Origin: Ignavibacteriales bacterium
Lineage (GTDB): Bacteria > Bacteroidota > Ignavibacteria > Ignavibacteriales > Ignavibacteriaceae
Reading direction: 5' to 3'
DNA: 9,240 nucleotides
Assembly (NCBI GenBank): GCA_027347125.1
Contig: DAIERC010000286.1
Location: 1-9,240 of the forward strand
Shown here: positions 1-6,594 of the stretch, one piece after another
Layout: each line of letters begins with the position of its first letter
Position numbering within the stretch: the stretch's first letter is position 1
Made by a program: the position numbers and the translations under genes
The notes under the pieces: model-generated
Databases searched by the model: none
Told to the model about the DNA's origin: nothing
What the model saw: only the letters and a program-made list of their open reading frames with translations

Positions 1-2362
1 AGACGGAGCAGTTACCAGGCTAAAAGATATTGCCCGCGTTGAACTGGGTTCTTCATCTTACAGCGGCGCTCCGCTTGTAAACGGCAAAGTAGGCAGCGGA
101 ATGGCGATTTACCAAACCCCCGGAAGTAACGCACTGGAAACTGCCGACCTTGTTAAAGCGAAAATGAACGAGCTGTCTAAAAATTTTCCGCAGGATGTGG
201 CATGGACAACCATGGTTGACAATACCCGTTTTGTAAGTGTATCGATCAACGAAGTTGTTAAAACCCTTTTTGAAGCATTGCTGCTGGTTTTAATCGTGGT
301 ATTCTTCTTCTTGCAAACATGGAGAACAACTCTTATTCCTTTAATGGCCATACCGGTTTCAATTATCGGAACATTCGCCGTTTTTTCTTTAATCGGGTTT
401 TCAATTAATACACTTACACTTTTTGCGATGGTGCTTGCCATCGGTATTGTTGTAGATGATGCCATTGTTGTTGTGGAAGCGGTTCAGCATAACATTGATA
501 GGTACGGGCTATCGGCTAAAGAGGCAACCATACGCGCCATGAGCGAAGTAGGCGGGCCTGTAATGGCAATTGCGCTTATACTTTCGGCGGTATTTATACC
601 GGTAGCGTTTATGCCCGGTATAACCGGAATGCTTTATAAACAATTCGCCGTTACCATTGCGGTATCGGTAGTGCTCTCTGCTTTTGTTGCGCTTACTCTT
701 ACCCCGGCATTATGTTCTTTAATGCTTAAGCCCAACCCTGTTAATGAACATAGCAGGGGGTTATACATGTTGTTTTACAAATTCAATTTATGGTTCGATA
801 AACGCATCGAGGCTTACGGCGAAAGCGTAAAGAAGACAATTAAAAAAGCACCTTTGATGTTAGTATTCCTTGTAGTAATCTACGCGGGTGTGGGCCTCTT
901 ATCCAAATTAACGCCTACATCGTTTTTACCGGACGAGGACCAGGGAATGCTGATGGCGGTTGCGCAGCTTCCTCCCGATGCTTCTACCGAAAGAACGGTT
1001 GAAGTAATGAACGAGTTCGGAGCAATTCTTAAAAAAAATAAGTATGTTGAACATTATTTCCTAGCGCCTAATTTTAATCTCTTAAATAGGACCAGGCTTT
1101 CCAACTTCGGAACTTCTTTTATCGGGTTAAAGAATTGGGACGAGCGAACAGGCAAGCGCGCCGAGTCATCAGCAATAGCGCAACAGTTAATGGCGGCGGC
1201 ATCGCATATTAAAGGCGCAAAGTTTTTAGTTGTTTCTCCCGCTCCCATACCGGGGCTGGGTACTACAACGGGCTTTTCTTTTATAATAAAACAAAGCAGC
1301 GGTACCATTAACGAATTAAAGAAAGTGCAAAATAATTTTTTAGCCGCATTGCAAAAGAGACCGGAAATTCAGATGGCTTATACTACGGCTACTTTTGATT
1401 ATCCCGATATTGAGCTTTCAATAGACCGTACAAAGGCGAAGATGATGGGCGTGTCGATATCCGACATCAATAATACAATCCAGACTTTCCTGGGCGGTTA
1501 CTATATAAACGACTTTACGTTATACAATAAAACATTCAAAGTTTTCGCACAGGCTGATTCCAATTTCCGTACAAACATAGGAATGCTGGGGCAATACTTC
1601 GTAAGAAATAAAAACGGCGAGATGGTTCCGTTAAATACCCTTGTTAATGTTAAGCAGACTACTACGGCGCCTGTAATTACGCATTATAATATGGACAGAT
1701 CGGTGAGCATAAGCGGTGCGGCAGCTCCCGGCTATAGCTCCGGCGATGCGATTAAAGCGTTACAAGCAACCGCAGACCGGATTTTGCCGCCTGGTTATAC
1801 ATACCAATTTTCCGGAACGTCATTGCAGGAAATTGAAGCGGGCAATACAAGCACAATAATATTTGCGTTAGCAATACTTTTTGTATTTCTATTCCTCGCC
1901 GCGCTGTATGAAAGCTGGTCGGTGCCGTTTGCTGTTTTACTTGCTGTTCCTATAGGAATATTCGGAGCGTTTCTGTCGTTAAAGATTGGCGGGCTGTCGG
2001 ATAGTATATACGCGCAAATAGGCATGGTTACTCTTATCGGTCTGGCCGCAAAGAACGCGATACTGATAGTTGAATATTGCAAGATGAAGTATGAAGGCGG
2101 AACTCCTTTGGTGCAGGCCGCTGTTGAAGCTGCTAAACTTCGCCTTCGCCCTATATTGATGACGTCGTTTGCTTTTATACTGGGTGTTGTTCCATTAATG
2201 CTTGCAACCGGAGCCGGCGCCAATGCGCGCGTTAACATCGGTTATACGGTATTTGGAGGAATGCTAACGGCTACGCTTCTGGCAATATTCTTTATTCCTT
2301 TATTTTATGTAACGATTATAAAACTTACACAGAGAAAGAAAAACCATGAGGCGGTTTTATAA
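1..2362 (+). CDS. RND-family multidrug efflux pump permease, AcrB/MexB (HAE1) type, 5'-truncated
   Basis: This is the inner-membrane, proton-driven permease of a tripartite drug efflux complex. The reading frame is already open at base 2, giving 786 visible residues; the first ones (DGAVTRLKDIARVELG) align with the AcrB porter domain near residue 255, so about a quarter of the protein lies off the left edge. The ATG at 101 is internal. Counting from that Met, transmembrane helix 4 carries the proton-relay pair D119/D120 (VVDDAIVVVE, AcrB D407/D408). K651 in GLAAKNAILIVEY and R681 in LRLRPILMTS match AcrB K940 and R971. A GTTTGFSF stretch corresponds to the AcrB switch loop and hydrophobic trap (GTATGFDF). 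The second porter half and a second bundle of membrane helices follow, and the C-terminus is short and basic. The total length would be close to the usual 1,030-1,050 residues. The adaptor (AcrA-like) gene probably lies upstream outside the window; no TolC-type gene follows. The substrate cannot be read from the sequence. Confidence 0.96.
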   Translation, partial: DGAVTRLKDIARVELGSSSYSGAPLVNGKVGSGMAIYQTPGSNALETADLVKAKMNELSKNFPQDVAWTTMVDNTRFVSVSINEVVKTLFEALLLVLIVVFFFLQTWRTTLIPLMAIPVSIIGTFAVFSLIGFSINTLTLFAMVLAIGIVVDDAIVVVEAVQHNIDRYGLSAKEATIRAMSEVGGPVMAIALILSAVFIPVAFMPGITGMLYKQFAVTIAVSVVLSAFVALTLTPALCSLMLKPNPVNEHSRGLYMLFYKFNLWFDKRIEAYGESVKKTIKKAPLMLVFLVVIYAGVGLLSKLTPTSFLPDEDQGMLMAVAQLPPDASTERTVEVMNEFGAILKKNKYVEHYFLAPNFNLLNRTRLSNFGTSFIGLKNWDERTGKRAESSAIAQQLMAAASHIKGAKFLVVSPAPIPGLGTTTGFSFIIKQSSGTINELKKVQNNFLAALQKRPEIQMAYTTATFDYPDIELSIDRTKAKMMGVSISDINNTIQTFLGGYYINDFTLYNKTFKVFAQADSNFRTNIGMLGQYFVRNKNGEMVPLNTLVNVKQTTTAPVITHYNMDRSVSISGAAAPGYSSGDAIKALQATADRILPPGYTYQFSGTSLQEIEAGNTSTIIFALAILFVFLFLAALYESWSVPFAVLLAVPIGIFGAFLSLKIGGLSDSIYAQIGMVTLIGLAAKNAILIVEYCKMKYEGGTPLVQAAVEAAKLRLRPILMTSFAFILGVVPLMLATGAGANARVNIGYTVFGGMLTATLLAIFFIPLFYVTIIKLTQRKKNHEAVL

Positions 2363-2400
2363 GTACCGCAGCAATTAGATAATGATGTACAAGAATGAAG

Positions 2401-2429
2401 ATGCCGTCTTTTCAAAGGGCGGCATTTTT
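2401..2429 (+). terminator. Rho-independent terminator after the RND pump gene
   Basis: An 8-bp stem (ATGCCGTC at 2401-2408 with GGCGGCAT at 2418-2425, one G-T pair) closes a 9-base loop and runs into TTTTT. It starts 38 bases after the pump's stop codon. On the minus strand the same hairpin is followed by a weaker T-rich run, so it may also stop transcripts leaving recQ. Apart from this, the 138-bp gap between the two convergent genes shows nothing convincing. Confidence 0.75.
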
Positions 2430-2500
2430 AATATTTCGCATTATAAAAAAGCGAGTAAATTAACCCGGCGTTGGTTTGGCAAACGGGGGCATTAAAGGAA

Positions 2501-4660
2501 TTACAAATTACCGGATTTAAAAATAATTCTGAGGATATAAAGATCGTCGTAGGATACTTCCTGATTAAATTTATAATAAACAGGTTTTAAACTAGATATG
2601 CTTTCTTTACTAAACTCCTCAATTACCATTTGCTGTTTGTCTCGGGGAATAGACAGATCGTTTAATAAACTTTCAGTTTTTATCTTATTTCCCTCATCAA
2701 CAAATTTTGCAAGATGTCTTACAATTGTTTGTTTGGTAACTTGATATTCCTCCGCCAATCTATCAATCGAAGCCCCGGCTTTAAAAGATTTGCCTATTAC
2801 CGTATGCCGTTTTTCGGGTTGATGATTTTTTGTGGTATTTGTTTTTATCTGCGCACGCACTTCTTTGATATTATTTTTAGCGCAATATTTTTTTATGACC
2901 GGTAAAAAAATATTTCCGTAGCTTTCCGCTTTCTTGTTTCCTATACCGTTAATACGTAAAAAACTTTCTTCGTCCGCCGGGTAATGGTAAGCCATTTCCG
3001 CCAGCGTTTTATCCGAAAAAATAATGTAAGGAGGAATGCCTCTTTCTTCCGCCAGCTCTTTTCTTTTCCGTCTTAAAAGTTCGAACAATGCCGTATCGTA
3101 TGATTTATCTGCCCGCTTTAATTTAGCCGGCGAAGTTTTATGAACTTTGATAAAACCGAATACCTTTTCGTTTTTAAATAAAACATTCGTCGTTTTGGGT
3201 GTATGCTTTAAACTTCCGAACTCGATATCGCGCGAAAGAAGTTCTTTATTTATAAGCTGCCTCACAAGCAACTGCCACTGTTTTTTATTAAGCTCTGTGC
3301 CTATGCCGAAAACGGAAAGTTTATGATGCGCATTGCTTAAAATCCTGTCGTTATCGTTACCGAGTAAAATATCTATCACATAACCCGCGCCGAAAATTTC
3401 ACCTGTACGCTTAACGGCAGATAAAAATTTTTGCGCGTAAATCGTAATGTCGGTCTTTTCTTTCTCATCGCCCAAACAATTATCGCACATACCGCAATTG
3501 CTATTATCATACTTTTCACCGAAGTAGTTTATCAGCGGAACGCGCCTACATATTTCTGACTCGGAATACTTTACCATTGCTTCAAGATGAAGTTTTGCAG
3601 ATAACCTTTCGCTGTCGTTTTCTTTTTGATCGATAAAATAATTAATCTTCGCGATATCCGAATAGCTAAACAAAAGAAGACAATCGGATCTTAACCCGTC
3701 ACGTCCGGATCTTCCGATTTCCTGATAATATGATTCTATATTTTTAGGCAAATCATAATGCACAACAAACCGTACGTTTGATTTATTTATTCCCATTCCG
3801 AACGCTATTGTAGCGATTATTATTTCGATCTCGTCTCTAGTAAACAAATCCTGGTTTAAATTTCTTTCATCATCACTTAGGCCGGCATGGTAAGGCCTGG
3901 TAGAAAATCCAAGTGCGGATAATTTTTCATGAAGCGCGTCTACCTGCTTTCTTGAAAAGCAATAAATTATACCGGGCTGGTTCTTGTGTTCGTTTAAGAA
4001 GCTTACGGTTTGTTCAAAAGGATTTTGTTTCGGTATTATTTGTAAGAACAAATTTTCCCTGTCAAAGCTGCCGAGAAATCTTTTGTGGGATTTCATTTCT
4101 AAATTTTGAACGATATCATTTTGAACCCTGGGCGTGGCTGTAGCTGTAAGGCCGATGCAAACAGCAGATGAAAATTTTTTTCTTAAGCTGCCAAGCTGCC
4201 GGTAATCTTTCCTGAAATCATGACCCCATTCGGAAATGCAATGTGCCTCATCAACAGTAATGCAATCCACACTAACTGAAAGTAAAAGATTTAAAATTTC
4301 TTCTTTGGCCAGTGATTCCGGCGCTATATAAAGAAGCTTTGCCGTTTTATTTTTTACGCTTTCTAAATTGTACTTGTACTCTTCTGAAGATAATGAACTA
4401 TTTAACAGCGCGGCATTAATGCCTATTTGCCTTAACTGCGTTATCTGATCTTTCATTAAAGAAATTAAGGGTGAAATGACAACCGTTAAACCTTCAAAAA
4501 GAAGAGCGGGAATTTGATAACAAATAGATTTGCCGCCGCCGGTAGGCATAACAACAAGCGTATCGTTCTTCAGCAAAACGTTTCCGATTATCTCTTTTTG
4601 CAAAGGGCGAAACGAATCGTATCCGAATATGTTTTTAAGAATGGTTTTTGCTTTATCCAT
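2501..4660 (-). CDS. recQ: ATP-dependent DNA helicase RecQ
   Basis: This is a superfamily 2, 3'-to-5' DNA helicase for recombination and repair in the cytoplasm (719 aa). Visible motifs in order: Walker A MPTGGGKS (38-45), DEAH box (137-140), LTATATP motif III (171-177), IIYCFSRK motif IV (231-238), AFGMGINKSNVRFVVHYDLP motif V (286-305) and QEIGRSGRDG motif VI (313-322). The zinc-binding cysteines of the RecQ-Ct domain are C371, C389, C392 and C395. A winged-helix domain follows (about 405-510), then an HRDC domain (about 520-595, with IFSDKTLAEMA and INGIGNKKAESYG). A C-terminal helix-turn-helix extension (about 620-705, SIDRLAEEYQVTKQTIVRHL) makes it longer than E. coli RecQ (609 aa); it resembles the HTH_40-type tail of many Bacteroidota RecQ proteins. 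The ATG overlaps the stop of the upstream hydrolase gene by one base, and no Shine-Dalgarno sequence is visible, so translation is probably coupled. All catalytic motifs are intact. Confidence 0.97.
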   Translation of the reverse strand: MDKAKTILKNIFGYDSFRPLQKEIIGNVLLKNDTLVVMPTGGGKSICYQIPALLFEGLTVVISPLISLMKDQITQLRQIGINAALLNSSLSSEEYKYNLESVKNKTAKLLYIAPESLAKEEILNLLLSVSVDCITVDEAHCISEWGHDFRKDYRQLGSLRKKFSSAVCIGLTATATPRVQNDIVQNLEMKSHKRFLGSFDRENLFLQIIPKQNPFEQTVSFLNEHKNQPGIIYCFSRKQVDALHEKLSALGFSTRPYHAGLSDDERNLNQDLFTRDEIEIIIATIAFGMGINKSNVRFVVHYDLPKNIESYYQEIGRSGRDGLRSDCLLLFSYSDIAKINYFIDQKENDSERLSAKLHLEAMVKYSESEICRRVPLINYFGEKYDNSNCGMCDNCLGDEKEKTDITIYAQKFLSAVKRTGEIFGAGYVIDILLGNDNDRILSNAHHKLSVFGIGTELNKKQWQLLVRQLINKELLSRDIEFGSLKHTPKTTNVLFKNEKVFGFIKVHKTSPAKLKRADKSYDTALFELLRRKRKELAEERGIPPYIIFSDKTLAEMAYHYPADEESFLRINGIGNKKAESYGNIFLPVIKKYCAKNNIKEVRAQIKTNTTKNHQPEKRHTVIGKSFKAGASIDRLAEEYQVTKQTIVRHLAKFVDEGNKIKTESLLNDLSIPRDKQQMVIEEFSKESISSLKPVYYKFNQEVSYDDLYILRIIFKSGNL

Positions 4661-4662
4661 TA
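4658..4662 (-). promoter_or_regulatory. TAATG stop/start overlap coupling the GH3 gene to recQ
   Basis: Read on the minus strand, the TAA stop of the hydrolase (4662-4660) shares its last A with the ATG of recQ (4660-4658). The preceding bases are A-rich and contain no clear ribosome binding site. This arrangement usually means one mRNA with termination-reinitiation of ribosomes; the overlap is seen directly, the coupling is inferred. Confidence 0.8.
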
Positions 4663-5793
4663 TTCAATTTTTCTTTTGAGGTTCATTATCCTGCTGTACG
4701 ATTCATAAATACGGGCCCTGCTTATTTTCCTTTCGCTAATAAGCTTCTTTATTATTTGCACGGCTTTAGTTGCAATTTGAGGATCGTATACCGAATTGTT
4801 TGAGAAGAGCAAAATATCAACTCCCGCGTTTATCGAATTTAGAATAGCGGTTTCCAACCCGAAGTAATCCGTTATAGCTTTCATTTGCATATCGTCCGAG
4901 ATTATCACCCCGTTGTACTTTAAGCTGTCTCTAAGAATACCGGTGATAATATGTTTGGAGAGAGTGGCCGGATATTCCGGGTCGAGATGTGCGTTAAAAA
5001 TATGAGCGGTCATTATTAAATCGGCGTTGCCGCTGTTTATAAGATTTACATATGGTTGAAGTTCAATTCGCGACCAGGTGTTTGTTACGTCGGTAAAACC
5101 GAGATGCGAATCCGTTTGAGAACTTCCATGCCCTGGAAAATGTTTTAAAGTAGCAAGCACTTTATGCTGATGAAAAACCCGTATCATCTCCTCCGCATTG
5201 TTAGTAACAATATTAGCGTCGGCAGAAAAACTTCTTCCAAGTTTGCCGATTACCGGGTTATCGGGATTAACATTTAAATCAATTACAGGCGCAAGGTTAA
5301 CATTTATGCCCATATCCTCCAGCGTGGAAGCGGTAACATCGGCATATTTTTTTGTCGTATCCGGATTGTTAATATTGCCGAGATATTGTTCGGATACGGA
5401 AGGCGGAAAACCGTAATTTGTTTTTAGCCGGTTTACCATACCGCCTTCCTGGTCGATGGCTACTAAAAGAGGAATGGAAGAATATTTTTTAACCGAGGCT
5501 ACAAGCGCCTTTAATTGTTCGGGCGATTTTATATTCCTTTCGAAACTGTTCGTTGTTACGTCTTTATCGTAAAGAACAACCCCGCCTATATGGTTTTGGG
5601 TTAAGTCGTAAACAATAGGGTTACCGGGATCGATTGAAAATCCCCTGAAGCCGATCATTAACATTTGCCCGATCTGCACGTCTAGATCATCAACGGGTGA
5701 AATCCCGTTATTATTACATGAGAAAGAGGCTAATGAAAAAAACATTATGAAAATAAATAACGCAAGTAATTCCGGAGCTTTTTGTTTCATCAT
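4660..5793 (-). CDS. nagZ: Glycoside hydrolase family 3 beta-N-acetylhexosaminidase, predicted lipoprotein (NagZ-like)
   Basis: This enzyme is predicted to remove terminal beta-linked N-acetylglucosamine from peptidoglycan fragments or other amino-sugar glycans (377 aa). The N-terminus has a basic start, a hydrophobic stretch (about 9-22) and a Cys at 26 in a loose lipobox (ASFSC), which predicts export and lipid anchoring. The GH3 barrel follows: IGQMLMIGFRG (41-51), VAIDQEGGMVNRL (111-123), LAPVIDLNVNPDNPVIGKLGRSF (168-189), KHFPGHG (217-223), then the D228-S-H230 loop matching the catalytic Asp-His dyad of NagZ enzymes, and SDDMQM with the expected nucleophile D300. The length matches single-domain NagZ-type enzymes (about 340-380 aa), not the larger two-domain beta-glucosidases. 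The start could be either of two adjacent ATGs (5793 or 5790); neither has a visible Shine-Dalgarno sequence. It is the first gene of a pair with recQ. The exact glycan is not evident, and a beta-glucosidase or phosphorylase activity cannot be fully excluded. Confidence 0.9.
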   Translation of the reverse strand: MMKQKAPELLALFIFIMFFSLASFSCNNNGISPVDDLDVQIGQMLMIGFRGFSIDPGNPIVYDLTQNHIGGVVLYDKDVTTNSFERNIKSPEQLKALVASVKKYSSIPLLVAIDQEGGMVNRLKTNYGFPPSVSEQYLGNINNPDTTKKYADVTASTLEDMGINVNLAPVIDLNVNPDNPVIGKLGRSFSADANIVTNNAEEMIRVFHQHKVLATLKHFPGHGSSQTDSHLGFTDVTNTWSRIELQPYVNLINSGNADLIMTAHIFNAHLDPEYPATLSKHIITGILRDSLKYNGVIISDDMQMKAITDYFGLETAILNSINAGVDILLFSNNSVYDPQIATKAVQIIKKLISERKISRARIYESYSRIMNLKRKIE

Positions 5794-5810
5794 TTAAGGC
5801 TATATTTTTT

Positions 5811-5879
5811 TGATTTAGGATTTGAGTTTCAAAGATATGTTTTGATAAGTAAAAATAAAAAACTTTAAGACCTAAATCA
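5811..5879. repeat. Spaced inverted repeat on the hydrolase side of the divergent intergenic region
   Basis: TGATTTAGG (5811-5819) and CCTAAATCA (5871-5879) are perfect 9-bp inverted copies with 51 bases between them. Just inside the left arm lies a small palindrome, TTTGA-GTT-TCAAA (5821-5833). Both lie within 90 bp upstream of the hydrolase start. They may be protein-binding sites or chance symmetry in AT-rich DNA; no known operator is recognised. Confidence 0.35.
5830..5837 (-). promoter_or_regulatory. Candidate Bacteroidota-type -7 promoter element for the GH3-recQ pair
   Basis: The minus strand reads TATCTTTG, an exact match to the TAnnTTTG -7 element described for Bacteroidota housekeeping promoters. 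It would start transcription about 25-35 bases upstream of the hydrolase ATG. No clear TTG-containing -33 element lies about 19-20 bases further upstream; only a T-run is there. The element overlaps the TTTGA/TCAAA palindrome at 5821-5833. Confidence 0.35.
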
Positions 5880-5918
5880 CCTTATTATAAAAAGTTATTA
5901 TGTATGTTAATAAAAAAT

Positions 5919-5978
5919 TACACATATAGATAAACCTTATGATGCGATAGAAACTATCTATTTGCGGGTATATGTGTA
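5919..5978. repeat. Spaced inverted repeat upstream of dps
   Basis: TACACATATA (5919-5928) and TATATGTGTA (5969-5978) are perfect 10-bp inverted copies separated by 40 bases. A smaller hairpin, GATAG-AAA-CTATC (5946-5958), sits between them. The left arm overlaps the first half of the candidate OxyR-type element. The symmetry is seen directly; its role as operator or DNA structure is unknown. Confidence 0.5.
5926..5961 (+). promoter_or_regulatory. Candidate OxyR-type (LysR-family) binding site upstream of dps
   Basis: ATAG (5947-5950), seven bases, then CTAT (5958-5961) matches the ATAG-N7-CTAT half of the OxyR consensus exactly. A second, imperfect copy lies directly upstream: ATAG (5926-5929), seven bases, TTAT (5937-5940). 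Both fit the T-N11-A core of LysR-type sites. The two halves are 21 bases apart instead of the ideal 22, and the inner T and A of the consensus are only partly kept. OxyR is known to control dps in E. coli and in Bacteroides and Porphyromonas. The site ends about 50 bp upstream of the candidate -10, farther than is typical. Confidence 0.4.
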
Positions 5979-6009
5979 TTGTTCTATTTTTATTTCAGTT
6001 AAACAAACA

Positions 6010-6018
6010 TGATATAAT
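6010..6018 (+). promoter_or_regulatory. Candidate extended -10 promoter of dps
   Basis: TGATATAAT is a perfect extended -10 (TGn followed by TATAAT at 6013-6018). It would start transcription near 6025 and give a leader of about 25 bases before the dps ATG. No good -35 is seen at the usual 17-base spacing, consistent either with an extended -10 promoter or with dependence on an activator. Confidence 0.5.
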
Positions 6019-6036
6019 TAAGTAATTGAAAAAATC

Positions 6037-6043
6037 GAAAGGA
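6037..6043 (+). promoter_or_regulatory. Ribosome binding site of dps
   Basis: GAAAGGA is followed by two tandem ATGs at 6047 and 6050. The spacing is 3 bases to the first and 6 to the second, which favours the second ATG. Confidence 0.7.
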
Positions 6044-6049
6044 TTAATG

Positions 6050-6520
6050 ATGAAAACCAATATAGGAATTTCGGAAAGCAACGCACAAAAAGTAGCGACA
6101 TTGTTAAATGTTTTATTAGCGGACGAATATATATTATATACAAAAACCAGGAACTATCATTGGAATGTTGTAGGCAGTAACTTCCAGGAATTGCACAAAT
6201 TTTTTGAAAACCAGTATGACCAGTTAGATGGAGCCGTAGACGACATTGCGGAAAGAGTAAGAGCGCTGGGGCATTGGTCATTAGGCTCGCTTAAAGAATT
6301 TATTAAGATTGCCAGGTTAAGTGAAGACGAAGAAGCATCGGGCAAAGAAGCGATGATTCAAAATCTTTTAAACGACCATGAAACCCTGATCAGGCTTTTA
6401 AGGGAAGATATAGCCGCGACCACTGATAAATACGAAGACGTAGGTACCGCGGATTTTCTAACAGGCTTGATGGAAGCTCATGAAAAAATGGCGTGGATGC
6501 TAAGGGCATATATTTCGTAA
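6050..6520 (+). CDS. dps: Dps, DNA-binding ferritin-like protein (starvation/oxidative stress protection)
   Basis: Dps assembles into a 12-subunit shell that oxidises Fe(II) with hydrogen peroxide, stores the iron, and protects DNA. From the ATG at 6050 it has 156 residues, the usual Dps size. The inter-subunit ferroxidase ligands are present with the same spacing as E. coli H51/H63/D67/D78/E82: H37 (NYHWNV), H49 (LHKFFE), E53 in place of Asp, D64 and E68 (VDDIAERV). The N-terminus MKTNIGIS is typical of Bacteroidota Dps and carries little of the lysine-rich tail that E. coli Dps uses for DNA binding, so direct DNA binding is uncertain. The second ATG is preferred because of ribosome-binding-site spacing and family N-termini; an in-frame TTG at 6026 lies upstream of the ribosome binding site and is unlikely. 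The gene stands alone, divergent from the hydrolase-recQ pair, with its own candidate promoter, an OxyR-like element and a strong terminator. Confidence 0.96.
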   Translation: MKTNIGISESNAQKVATLLNVLLADEYILYTKTRNYHWNVVGSNFQELHKFFENQYDQLDGAVDDIAERVRALGHWSLGSLKEFIKIARLSEDEEASGKEAMIQNLLNDHETLIRLLREDIAATTDKYEDVGTADFLTGLMEAHEKMAWMLRAYIS

Positions 6521-6530
6521 TTTAATAAAG

Positions 6531-6583
6531 AAGGGCTGCCTAAAAAATTACTAAACTTTTTAGAGCAGCCCTTATGTTTTTTC
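6531..6583. terminator. Strong bidirectional terminator between dps and the T9SS protein gene
   Basis: AAGGGCTGC (6531-6539) pairs perfectly with GCAGCCCTT (6565-6573). The stem continues inward with CTAAAAA (6540-6546) and TTTTTAG (6557-6563), interrupted only by a bulged A. On the plus strand a T-run follows at 6576-6582. On the minus strand a shorter T/A-rich run follows (6530-6521). It sits 10 bases after the dps stop and 21 bases past the stop of the convergent gene, so it can serve both. Confidence 0.88.
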
Positions 6584-6594
6584 TCTTAGGTAAA

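Noticed and set aside
1795..2238. Open frame of 147 codons antisense to the RND pump gene
   Set aside because: It lies wholly inside the strongly conserved pump coding sequence on the opposite strand, has low-complexity Ala/Ile-rich composition and no family resemblance. It is a shadow, as are the antisense frames at 109-465 and 1054-1308.
2464..2490. Possible separate terminator for recQ in the minus strand (CCCG...CGGG)
   Set aside because: Only four outer base pairs form cleanly and the inner part is poorly paired; the hairpin at 2401-2425 is a better candidate for both strands.
5882..5901. TTATTAT direct repeats as a PerR or Fur box
   Set aside because: The spacing and symmetry do not match the 7-1-7 PerR or Fur palindromes; simple repeats like this are expected in AT-rich DNA.
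6026..6049. TTG at 6026 as the start of dps
   Set aside because: It lies upstream of the GAAAGGA ribosome binding site, adds residues not seen in the Dps family, and falls at the predicted transcription start.
6018..6281. Open frame antisense to the 5' part of dps
   Set aside because: It covers the conserved Dps coding region and promoter, and the product shows no recognisable features.
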